Of a stretch of DNA of 19,092 nucleotides, positions 7,323-14,868 are shown piece by piece. The stretch is from CBDULQ01 sp965368115 (GTDB lineage: Bacteria > Pseudomonadota > Gammaproteobacteria > SZUA-229), in the NCBI GenBank assembly GCA_965368115.1, contig CBDULQ010000044.1:1-19092 (forward strand), given 5' to 3'. Under the pieces are notes generated by a model. It ran no database searches. It worked only from the letters and a program-made list of their open reading frames with translations, and had not been told where the DNA came from. Both the position numbers and the translations under genes were made by a program. The first letter of the stretch is position 1. Each line of letters opens with the position of its first letter.

Positions 7323-8591
7323 ATGCGATTCAACACCCTGCAACAATGGCTGACCTGGCAGGAAAGCCTGAATCCAAAAGAAATCGATCTCGGTTTACAG
7401 CGCGTCGAACAGGTATTGCAGTGCCTGGGCCTGGCCTCGACGTTTGCCTGTCCGGTGATTACCGTGGCCGGCACCAACGGCAAGGGTTCATCAGTTGCGA
7501 TGCTCGAGGCCCTGTTGCGTGCTCACGGTTATCGTGTCGGCTGTTATACCTCACCCCATGTGCTGGCGTATAACGAACGGGTGCGCATCGATGGTGCACC
7601 CGTGAGCGATGCCCGGCTATGCGCCGCGTTCGAAGATGTCGACCAGGCGCGTGCTGAAGTGGCGCTGACTTATTTCGAGTTCGGTACCCTGGCGGCCTTG
7701 CAGATTTTTGCCGAGCAGTCACTGGATGTGGTGGTGCTGGAGGTCGGTCTCGGTGGTCGGCTGGATGCGGTGAACGTCATCGATGCGGATGTGGCTCTGA
7801 TCAGCACAGTGCATATCGATCATACCGACTGGCTGGGTCATGACATCGAAACCATCGCTGCTGAAAAAGCCGGCATCATGCGTTCTGGTCGGCCGGTGAT
7901 CTATGCTGGAACCGATTGCCCGCAGGCGATTCACACGCGCGCGCAACAGCTGCGGGCGCCCTTGTTTTGTGCCGGCGATGACTACATCTTTAGCGAGCAG
8001 GTTGACGGTCGATGGCAACTGAAGATGCAGGACTGGCAACTGGATGCATTGAGCCGGCCCGCATTGCCGGGATCATTCCAGGTGCAGAACGCCGCCGGGG
8101 TCTTGATGGCATTACATTGCCTGCCCGGTTTCGAAATGCAAAGCGAGGCCATCGAGCGCGGTTTGCAGGCCGTGCAACTGCCGGGTCGTTATCAGCTGCT
8201 ACAAACCGAGCCTGCTGTGATTCTGGATGTCGCACATAATCCACAGGCGGCACACGCCATTGCCGAGCTGTTGCAGCAAACAGCCATCGATGGCCGGACG
8301 TTGGCAGTGATCGCCATGTTGAAAGATAAGGCGGTCGGCGAAGTCATCGATATCCTGGCGCCGCAGGTTGATGTCTGGTTCAGCGCCGGTCTCGGCGGTA
8401 GTCGAGGCCTGGATGCGGACAGCATGGCAAAAATTGTCCAAGGCAGGGTGGCGGATGTTAAACTTTGCAGCCAGCCGACGGTGGCTGAAGCCTGCCGTGC
8501 CGCACTGGCGCAGGCACAGGCGCAGGACCGGGTGATCGTGCTGGGGTCGTTCCTGACCGTCAGCGAAGCCTGGCAAACATTCAACGGGTAG
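7323..8591 (+). CDS. folC: Bifunctional dihydrofolate / folylpolyglutamate synthase
   Basis: FolC joins glutamate to dihydropteroate to make dihydrofolate and then lengthens the glutamate tail of folates. The 422-aa length and motifs fit the Mur-ligase-like family: ATP-binding loop VAGTNGKGSS (about 48-57), YTSPHVLAYNERVRI, EVGLGGRLDAVN, STVHIDHTDWLG, EKAGIMR and LDVAHNPQA. The ATG at 7323 is the first usable start after a hairpin that contains the ribosome site. accD-folC-dedD adjacency is conserved from E. coli to Pseudomonas. The next gene starts only four bases after the TAG stop. Confidence 0.97.
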   Translation: MRFNTLQQWLTWQESLNPKEIDLGLQRVEQVLQCLGLASTFACPVITVAGTNGKGSSVAMLEALLRAHGYRVGCYTSPHVLAYNERVRIDGAPVSDARLCAAFEDVDQARAEVALTYFEFGTLAALQIFAEQSLDVVVLEVGLGGRLDAVNVIDADVALISTVHIDHTDWLGHDIETIAAEKAGIMRSGRPVIYAGTDCPQAIHTRAQQLRAPLFCAGDDYIFSEQVDGRWQLKMQDWQLDALSRPALPGSFQVQNAAGVLMALHCLPGFEMQSEAIERGLQAVQLPGRYQLLQTEPAVILDVAHNPQAAHAIAELLQQTAIDGRTLAVIAMLKDKAVGEVIDILAPQVDVWFSAGLGGSRGLDADSMAKIVQGRVADVKLCSQPTVAEACRAALAQAQAQDRVIVLGSFLTVSEAWQTFNG

Positions 8592-8595
8592 GGTT

Positions 8596-9126
8596 TTGGA
8601 TAGAGCTTTAAAACAACGCTTACTGGGTGCGGTTATCCTCACCGCACTGCTGGTCATCCTGGTGCCCGAGTGGCTGGATGGCGCAGGCCATCGTGCCCGC
8701 TACCCGAGCCAGATCGAATTGCCGGAAACGCCTGAATTTGTTCCCATGAAAGAAATCATGCAACCGGCACCGACGGTCACCGCGTCTCGAGATACCGAGT
8801 CAGCACCGGCCGATGCGCAGCCCGACAAGCCGGTGGCTGCCGCAAAACCTGCGGTGAAGCCTAGCGCCGCCAGTGAAAGCAAGGCGGCTATCGATGCCTG
8901 GGCTTTGCAGGTGGGTAGCTTCAGCGAAGAAAAAAATGCCCAGGTGATGCGTGACCAGATGCGTGCCAAGGGTTATGCCGCCTACATCGATCATCTGCAT
9001 AACAAGGACACGGATCAGTACCGGGTGCGCATCGGACCGGAGCTGGATCGGGAGCGCGTCGACAAGCTCCGCGATGACATCGAGAAGCAGGAGAAAATCA
9101 AAGGCCTGGTGGTGAAACATCCCTGA
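8596..9126 (+). CDS. dedD: DedD-like SPOR-domain membrane protein
   Basis: The 176-aa product has a short cytoplasmic N-terminus (MDRALKQRLLGA), one membrane segment (about 10-27), a Pro/Ala-rich periplasmic linker, and a C-terminal SPOR domain (about W102-P176, with WALQVGSFSEEKNA and YRVRIGPELDRERVD). SPOR domains bind peptidoglycan stripped of stem peptides at the division septum, and DedD is a division protein in E. coli. The TTG start at 8596 is chosen because it yields the family-typical N-terminus; GGGTAGGG just upstream is the ribosome site. It sits between folC and cvpA as expected. The family call is sure; equivalence to E. coli dedD rests on position and architecture. Confidence 0.9.
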   Translation: MDRALKQRLLGAVILTALLVILVPEWLDGAGHRARYPSQIELPETPEFVPMKEIMQPAPTVTASRDTESAPADAQPDKPVAAAKPAVKPSAASESKAAIDAWALQVGSFSEEKNAQVMRDQMRAKGYAAYIDHLHNKDTDQYRVRIGPELDRERVDKLRDDIEKQEKIKGLVVKHP

Positions 9127-9178
9127 TGAAGCGCCTAATATTTGTTATCATGCCCCCTTTGATGGAGCGGAGCCCTGC

Positions 9179-9670
9179 ATGACCCTTATCGATTTCGGCA
9201 TCATTCTGATTATCAGTGTGTTGCTGGTCCTCGGTCTGATCTGGGGGTTCGTTAAAATTGCCATTGCTCTGGGTACCTGGATTGCCGCCAGTATAATTTC
9301 GTTTACCTTTGCTCCAAATCTGGCCGCTTCCTTACTACAATCATCCATAGAATCGCCCGCCATGCGACTGGCCGTGGCCATGGGCATTCTGTTTATCCTG
9401 ACCATCATGCTGGGAACGCTGATTGGTTTTCTGGCAAGACAAATCGTCAATAAAACCGGACTCAGCACACTGGATCGTCTGCTCGGTATGGTGATTGGTG
9501 TGTCGCTCGGGCTGGTGGTGATCCTGGGCCTGGTGTTCATGGCAGGCCTGACGCCTGTGCCGCAATATGAGTGGTGGCAGACATCTGTTCTTATCGAACG
9601 CTTTGAAGTGCTGGCCAGCTGGATTCAGGGTTATCTCCCTGATGACGTGTCGAAATATTTTTCTTATTGA
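9179..9670 (+). CDS. cvpA: CvpA family inner-membrane protein
   Basis: The 163-aa, strongly hydrophobic protein has about four predicted membrane segments (about 5-25, 31-50, 65-85 and 102-122) and begins MTLIDFGIILIISVLLVLG, typical of CvpA. The CvpA signature region GLIWGFVKIA and the Arg/Lys-Asp/Arg stretch NKTGLSTLDRLLGMVIG are visible. CvpA is required for colicin V export in E. coli and is linked to envelope stress tolerance; its molecular role is not settled. The ATG at 9179 follows CGGAG at 9168-9172. It precedes purF as in most gammaproteobacteria. TATCAT at 9146-9151 could be a -10 box but lacks a clear partner. Confidence 0.94.
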   Translation: MTLIDFGIILIISVLLVLGLIWGFVKIAIALGTWIAASIISFTFAPNLAASLLQSSIESPAMRLAVAMGILFILTIMLGTLIGFLARQIVNKTGLSTLDRLLGMVIGVSLGLVVILGLVFMAGLTPVPQYEWWQTSVLIERFEVLASWIQGYLPDDVSKYFSY

Positions 9671-9676
9671 AATGCT

Positions 9677-9738
9677 AAGGAAGCTCTGATTAATTCATGA
9701 ACGAAAACCGTGAGTCCGGAATTAATCAGAGATTCCTT
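9677..9738. repeat. 62-base near-perfect palindrome between cvpA and purF (possible MITE or leader hairpin)
   Basis: The left arm AAGGAAGCTCTGATTAATTC (9677-9696) is the reverse complement of the right arm GAATTAATCAGAGATTCCTT (9719-9738) at 19 of 20 positions, around a 22-base loop. CTAA occurs at both edges (9675-9678 and 9739-9742), which could be a target duplication, though the spacing to the arms differs by two bases between sides. There is no T-run after it. The arms are AT-richer than the surroundings. The best guesses are a miniature inverted-repeat element or a structured purF leader. No other copy was noticed in this window. Confidence 0.6.
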
Positions 9739-9772
9739 CTAAGTTATTCACTACGGTGATTTCGAGGTTGAT

Positions 9773-11290
9773 ATGTGCGGTATAGTTGGTGTCGTAGGCC
9801 GAAACAATGTTAATCAGTTATTGTATGACGCGCTGACCCTGTTGCAACATCGTGGACAGGATGCGGCAGGCATCGTGACCTGTGATGGCAATAAATTTTT
9901 TCTGCGTAAGAACAACGGTCTGGTCAGTGATGTGTTCGGTGCCGAACATATGCTGCAATTGACCGGTCCGATGGGCATAGGCCATGTGCGCTATCCCACT
10001 GCCGGTTGTTCGTCTTCTGCCGAAGCTCAGCCCTTCTATGTGAATTCACCTTACGGTATTGCCATGGGTCACAACGGCAATCTGACCAATGCGGAAGAGC
10101 TGAAAACCCAGTTGTTCAAGGACGATCTGCGCCACATCAACACCGAATCCGATTCCGAAGTCCTGCTCAACGTTTTCGCTCACGAGCTGCAACGTAACAA
10201 TAAACTGGAAGTGGCACCGGACGATATTTTCGATGCCATCGAGAAAGTGCACGAACGTTGTCGCGGTGGTTATGCCGTGGTGGCGATGATTGTCGGCAAA
10301 GGCATCGTAGCGTTTCGAGATCCGTTCGGAATTCGCCCGGTCTGTTTCGGTACGCGCGAAACCGACAAGGGCACCGAATACATGGTGGCTTCGGAAAGTG
10401 TCGCCCTGCATGCGCTGGGTTTTGAACTGAAGCGTGATCTGGAGCCGGGGGAGGCGATTTATATTACTCGCGAAGGCGAGTTCTACAATCGTCAGTGTGC
10501 CGAAAACCCGGTTCATCATCCGTGTATTTTCGAATACGTGTATTTCGCACGGCCCGATTCCATCATCGACGATGTGTCGGTTTACAAGGCTCGCCTGCGT
10601 ATGGGGCAGAAGCTGGTGGAAAAAATCCTCCGTGAAAATCCGAATCATGATATCGACGTGGTGATTCCGATTCCCGATACCAGTCGTACTTCGGCACTGG
10701 AAGTGGCTTATCATCTGGGCGTCAAATACCGTGAAGGTTTTATCAAGAATCGTTACATCGGTCGTACCTTCATCATGCCCGGTCAGCAGCAACGCAAAAA
10801 ATCGGTGCGCCAGAAACTGAATGCCATCGATCTGGAATTCAAGAACAAGAACGTATTGCTGGTGGACGATTCCATTGTGCGTGGCACCACTTCCAAGCAG
10901 ATTGTACAGATGGCGCGAGATGCCGGCGCACGCAAGGTGTACATGGCATCCGCCGCACCGCCGGTGCGTTACGCCAATGTCTACGGCATCGATATGCCGT
11001 CACCGCATGAATTCATTGCCGACGGTCGTACAGTGGAGGAAATCGCCCAGAAAATCGGTGCCGACTGGCTGATCTACCAGGACCTGAATGACCTGGTGCA
11101 GGCGGTGCGCAGCAAGGGTAACAAGAAACTCGACAGTTTCGACTGCTCCTGTTTTGATGGCCAGTACATCACCAAGGATGTGGACGAAAAATACCTGCAG
11201 CATCTGGAAGACGTCCGTTGCGATGCGGCAAAACGCCAGCGCGAACAGATTGCCAACCTCGAAGGCATCGATCTTCACAGCAGCCAGTAA
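9773..11290 (+). CDS. purF: Amidophosphoribosyltransferase (purine synthesis)
   Basis: PurF makes phosphoribosylamine from PRPP and glutamine, the first committed step of purine synthesis. It has 505 aa. The sequence begins MCGIVGVVG, so the Ntn-type glutaminase nucleophile is C2 after Met removal, with no propeptide. LLQHRGQDAAGI, GIGHVRYPTAG and MGHNGNL mark the glutaminase domain; the PRPP loop VLLVDDSIVRGTTS (from about 10855) marks the transferase domain. The ATG at 9773 follows CGAGGT at 9763-9768. It is separated from cvpA by a large palindrome, and a secreted-protein gene starts three bases after its stop. I saw no convincing PurR box nearby. Confidence 0.98.
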   Translation: MCGIVGVVGRNNVNQLLYDALTLLQHRGQDAAGIVTCDGNKFFLRKNNGLVSDVFGAEHMLQLTGPMGIGHVRYPTAGCSSSAEAQPFYVNSPYGIAMGHNGNLTNAEELKTQLFKDDLRHINTESDSEVLLNVFAHELQRNNKLEVAPDDIFDAIEKVHERCRGGYAVVAMIVGKGIVAFRDPFGIRPVCFGTRETDKGTEYMVASESVALHALGFELKRDLEPGEAIYITREGEFYNRQCAENPVHHPCIFEYVYFARPDSIIDDVSVYKARLRMGQKLVEKILRENPNHDIDVVIPIPDTSRTSALEVAYHLGVKYREGFIKNRYIGRTFIMPGQQQRKKSVRQKLNAIDLEFKNKNVLLVDDSIVRGTTSKQIVQMARDAGARKVYMASAAPPVRYANVYGIDMPSPHEFIADGRTVEEIAQKIGADWLIYQDLNDLVQAVRSKGNKKLDSFDCSCFDGQYITKDVDEKYLQHLEDVRCDAAKRQREQIANLEGIDLHSSQ

Positions 11291-11293
11291 ATC

Positions 11294-12163
11294 ATGCGCC
11301 GGACCCTGCCTACTTTCCGACAGTCGATTCTACTGGTCTGCCTGACCATCGTCGTGCTGTGCCGGCCGGGTCTGCTGAGTGCGGCGGAGGGCGATGATGT
11401 CGCACTGTTCGGCCAGGCGGTACAGCTCAGCGAGCAGGGCCAGTGGCAGCAGGCGGCCCGACTGTTCCGCGATATTGCTCAACGCCATCCGCAGTGGCCG
11501 GAACCGAAAAATAACCTGGCCGTCGTCATGAGTCGACTGGGCCAGCTCAAGGAAGCACAACAGGCACTGGAAGCTGCTGTCAGCAGTCAGCCCAGTTTTA
11601 AAACCGCACAACAGAATCGTCAGCAGTTGTACGATTATCTGGCGGCCGTCGCCTATGAAAAAGCGATCGGCAATACACAGCCACCCAGCGTGCCGCAACT
11701 GTCCCTGCTTACAAAATTACAGCAGCCGCCGAAGCCAGAGGTCAGGCCTGTTCCCGCACCCGCACCGATGACACCACCGGCTGCGGCTTCAGACGCAATG
11801 ACATCGATTCAGGAGGACATCAGCAAGCGCCTGCAAATCTGGTCCAGAGCCTGGTCGATCGGTGATGTGGAGACCTATCTGCAGGCCTATTCGAGCCGCT
11901 TCAAACCCGATGAACCGGGAACCGACTATAATCAATGGCGTAATATTCGTCGTGCGCGGCTGACCCTGGCTGACAATACCCAGGTGGTATTGCAGGATAT
12001 TCATATCTATCTGGATGCCGATCGTCAGCAGGCGATTGCCGAATTTGTGCAGAATTACCGGTCCGATCGTTACCAGGATCAGGTGATCAAACAACTGTTG
12101 CTGGCGCGTGAAAATAATCGCTGGCTGATTTTGTCGGAACGGGTGATTGAGAAGCTGAATTAG
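11294..12163 (+). CDS. Secreted TPR protein with C-terminal NTF2-like domain
   Basis: The 289-aa protein has an N-terminal signal peptide (about 1-30, ending LLSAAEG). TPR-like helices follow (about 35-105: AVQLSEQGQWQQAARLFRDI and NLAVVMSRLGQLKEAQQALE), then a Pro-rich linker (about 145-170), then a C-terminal NTF2-like domain (about 180-288: WSRAWSIGDVETYLQAYSSRF, FVQNYRSDRY, RWLILSE). The C-terminal domain aligns by eye with the end of the next gene's product, an L,D-transpeptidase, but no YkuD core (HG...SxGC) is present. It is likely periplasmic. It starts three bases after purF with no clear ribosome site, suggesting coupling, and ends one base before the transpeptidase gene. A role as partner or regulator of that enzyme is inferred. 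Confidence 0.8.
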   Translation: MRRTLPTFRQSILLVCLTIVVLCRPGLLSAAEGDDVALFGQAVQLSEQGQWQQAARLFRDIAQRHPQWPEPKNNLAVVMSRLGQLKEAQQALEAAVSSQPSFKTAQQNRQQLYDYLAAVAYEKAIGNTQPPSVPQLSLLTKLQQPPKPEVRPVPAPAPMTPPAAASDAMTSIQEDISKRLQIWSRAWSIGDVETYLQAYSSRFKPDEPGTDYNQWRNIRRARLTLADNTQVVLQDIHIYLDADRQQAIAEFVQNYRSDRYQDQVIKQLLLARENNRWLILSERVIEKLN

Positions 12164-12164
12164 T

Positions 12165-13391
12165 ATGGCGGTTCGATTTTACACTGTGGCGTGCGTCTTA
12201 CTGGTACTGAGTTTCAGTGCCCGTGCCGAGATGCCCATGCATCCGGAGAAGCGCCTGATCCAGGCGGTCGAAGCCATCCAGTCCGCGCAAATGCAACGGG
12301 CGAGCCAGTTGCTGGAAGCCCTGATCAACGATGAACCCGATTTCAAACTGGCACATATGCTGTATGCGGATATTCTCAAGGCGCGCAGTCATGTGCTGCA
12401 GGTGCCGGGTATGGGGTTACCGCAGAACGATGACCGGCAACAGCTGATCGACGAGGCGCGTGCACGCTGGCAGGCGAATCAGCCGGCGCTTGATGAAAAC
12501 CGAATTCCCGCCGTGCTGGGTCGACTGGATGACAATTATCAGCATGCCATTGTGGTCGATCTGCAACGTTCTCGGCTGTTCGTGTTCGAGAATCGCGCCG
12601 GCTTCCCGGTTCAGGTGGCGAATTATTTTATTTCCATGGGCCGCGGAGGCCCGGAAAAAGAACGCCAGGGCGATCTGCGTACACCGCTGGGTGTTTATTT
12701 CGTGCAATCCTATATTCCGCCGGAACGGCTGGCGGACAAATACGGCGCCGGTGCCTATCCCATCAACTACCCGAATTTCTGGGATCAGTTCAATGGTCGC
12801 ACGGGTTATGGTATCTGGTTGCACGGTACCCGTAGCGGTACCTATAACCGTCCGCCGCTGGCCAGTGAAGGTTGCGTTGTACTGCCTAACAACGATCTGC
12901 TACAGGTGGGTAACTACATTACTCTGGGCCAGACGCCGGTGCTTATCGGCACCAATATGCAATGGCTGACGCAACAGCAGTGGGTCAGGCATCGTCAGCG
13001 GGTGAGCAGTATTTTCGAACGCTGGCTGAAAGACTGGGAAAGTCTCGATACACGCAGCTATCTCAGTCATTACTCTACCGAGTTCAGTAATGGCAGCAAA
13101 AATTACACCGACTGGGTAACCCACAAAACCCGTGTTGCGCAATATAAAACCTTTATCGATGTGGATACCAGTGAAGTCAGTCTGCTCATGCATCCCAACG
13201 AGGATGTCATGGTCGCCACCTTCTATCAGCGTTATCGTAGCGACAACTACATGAGTGAATCCTGGAAGCGTCAGTACTGGCGTAAGGAAGCAGACGGTGA
13301 ATGGCGAATTATTTTCGAAGGTCAGATAGCAGCGCCCGCCAATACCCAACTTGCCAAAAACACGGAATATTCCACCGATTCCGCGAATTAA
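12165..13391 (+). CDS. Secreted YkuD L,D-transpeptidase with TPR-like N-terminus and NTF2-like C-terminus
   Basis: The 408-aa protein carries a signal peptide (about 1-21, ending SARA), helical TPR-like repeats (about 28-70), a YkuD catalytic domain (about 124-265), and an NTF2-like domain (about 277-390: WLKDWESLDTRSYLSHYSTEF, YQRYRSDNY, EWRIIFEG). The catalytic motif is complete: H220 in WLHGTRSG, then ASEGCVVL with S234, G236 and nucleophile C237. YkuD enzymes form 3-3 crosslinks in peptidoglycan, attach lipoproteins to it, or cleave such links; E. coli YafK/DpaA, which detaches Lpp, is as I recall also a YkuD protein with an extra C-terminal domain. Sequence alone does not decide between these activities. 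Its stop overlaps the end of the opposing M14 gene by four bases. Confidence 0.88.
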   Translation: MAVRFYTVACVLLVLSFSARAEMPMHPEKRLIQAVEAIQSAQMQRASQLLEALINDEPDFKLAHMLYADILKARSHVLQVPGMGLPQNDDRQQLIDEARARWQANQPALDENRIPAVLGRLDDNYQHAIVVDLQRSRLFVFENRAGFPVQVANYFISMGRGGPEKERQGDLRTPLGVYFVQSYIPPERLADKYGAGAYPINYPNFWDQFNGRTGYGIWLHGTRSGTYNRPPLASEGCVVLPNNDLLQVGNYITLGQTPVLIGTNMQWLTQQQWVRHRQRVSSIFERWLKDWESLDTRSYLSHYSTEFSNGSKNYTDWVTHKTRVAQYKTFIDVDTSEVSLLMHPNEDVMVATFYQRYRSDNYMSESWKRQYWRKEADGEWRIIFEGQIAAPANTQLAKNTEYSTDSAN

Positions 13392-14272
13392 TGATCGATC
13401 TTTTCCTGCCGGTCTTTTTCCTGTTGCGACAACAGTGGCTGTCTGGGTACATGTGTTTTCAACCAGGCCACCAGGTCGACCCAGATGCGACTGATTTCCT
13501 GATCGCTGGGCATGATGCCGGCGTAAGGCAATTCGACAGTCACCACAGGAATCTGGAGCTGCTCACCGGCAAAATTGCCGAGTGATCCGGGATAAGTGCC
13601 CAGCAGTCTGAGATGTAATGGACCGAGGTGCTTCGGTGGTTTCGGTGGCCCGTCGAAATCGACGATGCCATAGGGCGCATGTACCGCAACAATGGCATGA
13701 GGCTGAAACTCTTCGATCAGCTGGTGCATCCACCGGGTTTCCTTTTCACTCATCGGGTGTTCGCCCGGATAGCGACGCGGGTCTTTCCAGGTGCGCTTTT
13801 CCCAGTACTCAAGGCTGGCGCCGGGTTCGCCGCCGTGCGGGAAATTACGATTCAGGTCGACGCCGTTGGCATTCATACGCTGGGATTTTTTCTGCAGCAG
13901 GCCATCGGGATTGACCAGCGGTGCAATCTTCCAGTGAAACAGGCCGCTATGGTGCTGATCGAGAATGTGCATCCATTTGAACATGATGGTGACCGAAGAA
14001 TACTCATCGCCATGCACGCCGCCGAGCATCAGAATACGCGCCTGGGGTAAGCGTTCCTCGAGTGGCGGGTATTCCTTAAGCAGGAGTGGTGTACGCCGTT
14101 CCGAGTATTCACCGCTGTGTGCGAGCCGGCGGGCCAGGCATTCATCCAGTGCCACACTGGCCAGTTTGCTGGCAATGCGCTGACAGGTCTCGGCAACATC
14201 GGTCGTTGGGAGACTGGCGTGGATATTCAGGCTGCAGAGCAGTAGCGGAATGGTGGCAAGGGTTTTCTTCAT
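13388..14272 (-). CDS. Exported M14 zinc carboxypeptidase, murein peptide amidase-like
   Basis: The 294-aa product begins with a likely signal peptide (MKKTLATIPLLLCSLNIHA, cut after A19). All M14 active-site residues are visible: zinc ligands H87 and E90 in GGVHGDE, substrate Arg R142 in DLNRNFP, third zinc ligand H198 in VAVHAPYG, and catalytic Glu E247 in VTVELPY. The closest type I recognise is MpaA, which cuts the L-Glu-mDAP bond of murein peptides, but E. coli MpaA is cytoplasmic. The ATG at 14272 is preferred over the longer frame starting at 14356: it gives the signal peptide, has AGGT just upstream, and avoids overlapping the divergent gene. It sits between two YkuD genes, supporting a cell-wall role; the substrate is inferred. 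Confidence 0.87.
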   Translation of the reverse strand: MKKTLATIPLLLCSLNIHASLPTTDVAETCQRIASKLASVALDECLARRLAHSGEYSERRTPLLLKEYPPLEERLPQARILMLGGVHGDEYSSVTIMFKWMHILDQHHSGLFHWKIAPLVNPDGLLQKKSQRMNANGVDLNRNFPHGGEPGASLEYWEKRTWKDPRRYPGEHPMSEKETRWMHQLIEEFQPHAIVAVHAPYGIVDFDGPPKPPKHLGPLHLRLLGTYPGSLGNFAGEQLQIPVVTVELPYAGIMPSDQEISRIWVDLVAWLKTHVPRQPLLSQQEKDRQEKIDH

Positions 14273-14347
14273 CGGACCTGCATGGTCATTTGGACGCCAT
14301 GAGCATATCATAATGATAGAACATCCATGTGGAATTGAATCTCGCCT
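14273..14347. promoter_or_regulatory. Divergent intergenic region with a 13-base palindrome
   Basis: This 75-base gap must hold the start signals for the M14 gene (minus) and the small YkuD gene (plus). It contains TATCATAATGATA (14306-14318), a perfect palindrome around a central A. TTGGAC at 14290-14295 followed by TGATAG (18-base spacing) or TAATGA (15-base spacing) is a possible plus-strand promoter. The palindrome overlaps these -10 candidates, so it could be an operator. No experimental or comparative support is available here. Confidence 0.35.
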
Positions 14348-14839
14348 ATGGGCCATGTAAAACAGCTAACCATCCGTGTTGCCGAGCAATGTCTGTATGT
14401 GCTGGATGACCACCAGCAGGTGGTTCGCCAGTATCCCGTATCGACATCCAGATATGGTATTGGTAATCGTGATGGCAGTTACCAGACACCGTTAGGTCGG
14501 CATCATATCAGCGACAAGATCGGTGCCGATGCCGATGAGCAGGAGGTGTTTATCGGGCGGCAGGCGCAGGGGCGGCTGGATGAGTTGCAACAGCAGGGTG
14601 TGGAACTGCCGGCAGATATTATCATGGCCCGTATTCTACGCCTGGCAGGTGATGAACCCGGTGTCAACCAGGGGGACGATGTGGACAGTTATCGACGCTA
14701 CATTTATATTCACGGAACCAGCGAACAGGCGCTGATTGGACAGCCTGCATCCCACGGCTGTATCCGCATGCGCAATCGGGATGTGATCGAGCTATTCGAT
14801 ATGGTCGAGCCGAATACAGCAGTGCTCATAGAACCCTGA
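14348..14839 (+). CDS. Small cytoplasmic-type YkuD (L,D-transpeptidase family) protein
   Basis: The 163-aa protein is a lone YkuD domain with an intact active site: H122 in YIHGTSE, then ASHGCIRM with nucleophile C138 and R140. It begins MGHVKQLTIRVAEQCLYVL, with no signal peptide, lipobox or membrane segment, and an in-frame TGA at 14336 rules out a longer form. The closest type I recall is ElsL/LdtK of Acinetobacter, a cytoplasmic YkuD protein acting as an L,D-carboxypeptidase in murein recycling by trimming tetrapeptides. That assignment is by analogy of size, lack of export signal and motif. It is divergent from an M14 murein-peptidase-like gene and is followed by a terminator-like hairpin before metZ. 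Confidence 0.85.
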   Translation: MGHVKQLTIRVAEQCLYVLDDHQQVVRQYPVSTSRYGIGNRDGSYQTPLGRHHISDKIGADADEQEVFIGRQAQGRLDELQQQGVELPADIIMARILRLAGDEPGVNQGDDVDSYRRYIYIHGTSEQALIGQPASHGCIRMRNRDVIELFDMVEPNTAVLIEP

Positions 14840-14856
14840 ACCGGGTTTTCATTTTT
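14830..14856 (+). terminator. Weak intrinsic terminator after the small YkuD gene
   Basis: AGAACCC pairs with GGGTTTT (seven pairs, one G-T wobble, six-base loop), followed by CATTTTT. The stem overlaps the last codons and the TGA stop at 14837-14839. The stem is short, so termination may be partial and metZ may receive read-through. Confidence 0.45.
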
Positions 14857-14868
14857 ACAGGAACCACT

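Noticed and set aside
10046..10792. A 248-codon minus-strand open frame inside purF.
   Set aside because: purF is clearly coding with intact motifs across this stretch; the antisense product shows no family features.
11294..12163. The TPR/NTF2-like gene as a broken L,D-transpeptidase pseudogene.
   Set aside because: The frame is intact with signal peptide and clean domain boundaries, and there is no remnant of the YkuD core; a distinct non-catalytic protein is more likely.
14273..14356. Longer M14 peptidase starting at 14356.
   Set aside because: It would overlap the divergent YkuD gene, bury the signal peptide 28 residues in, and lacks a ribosome site.
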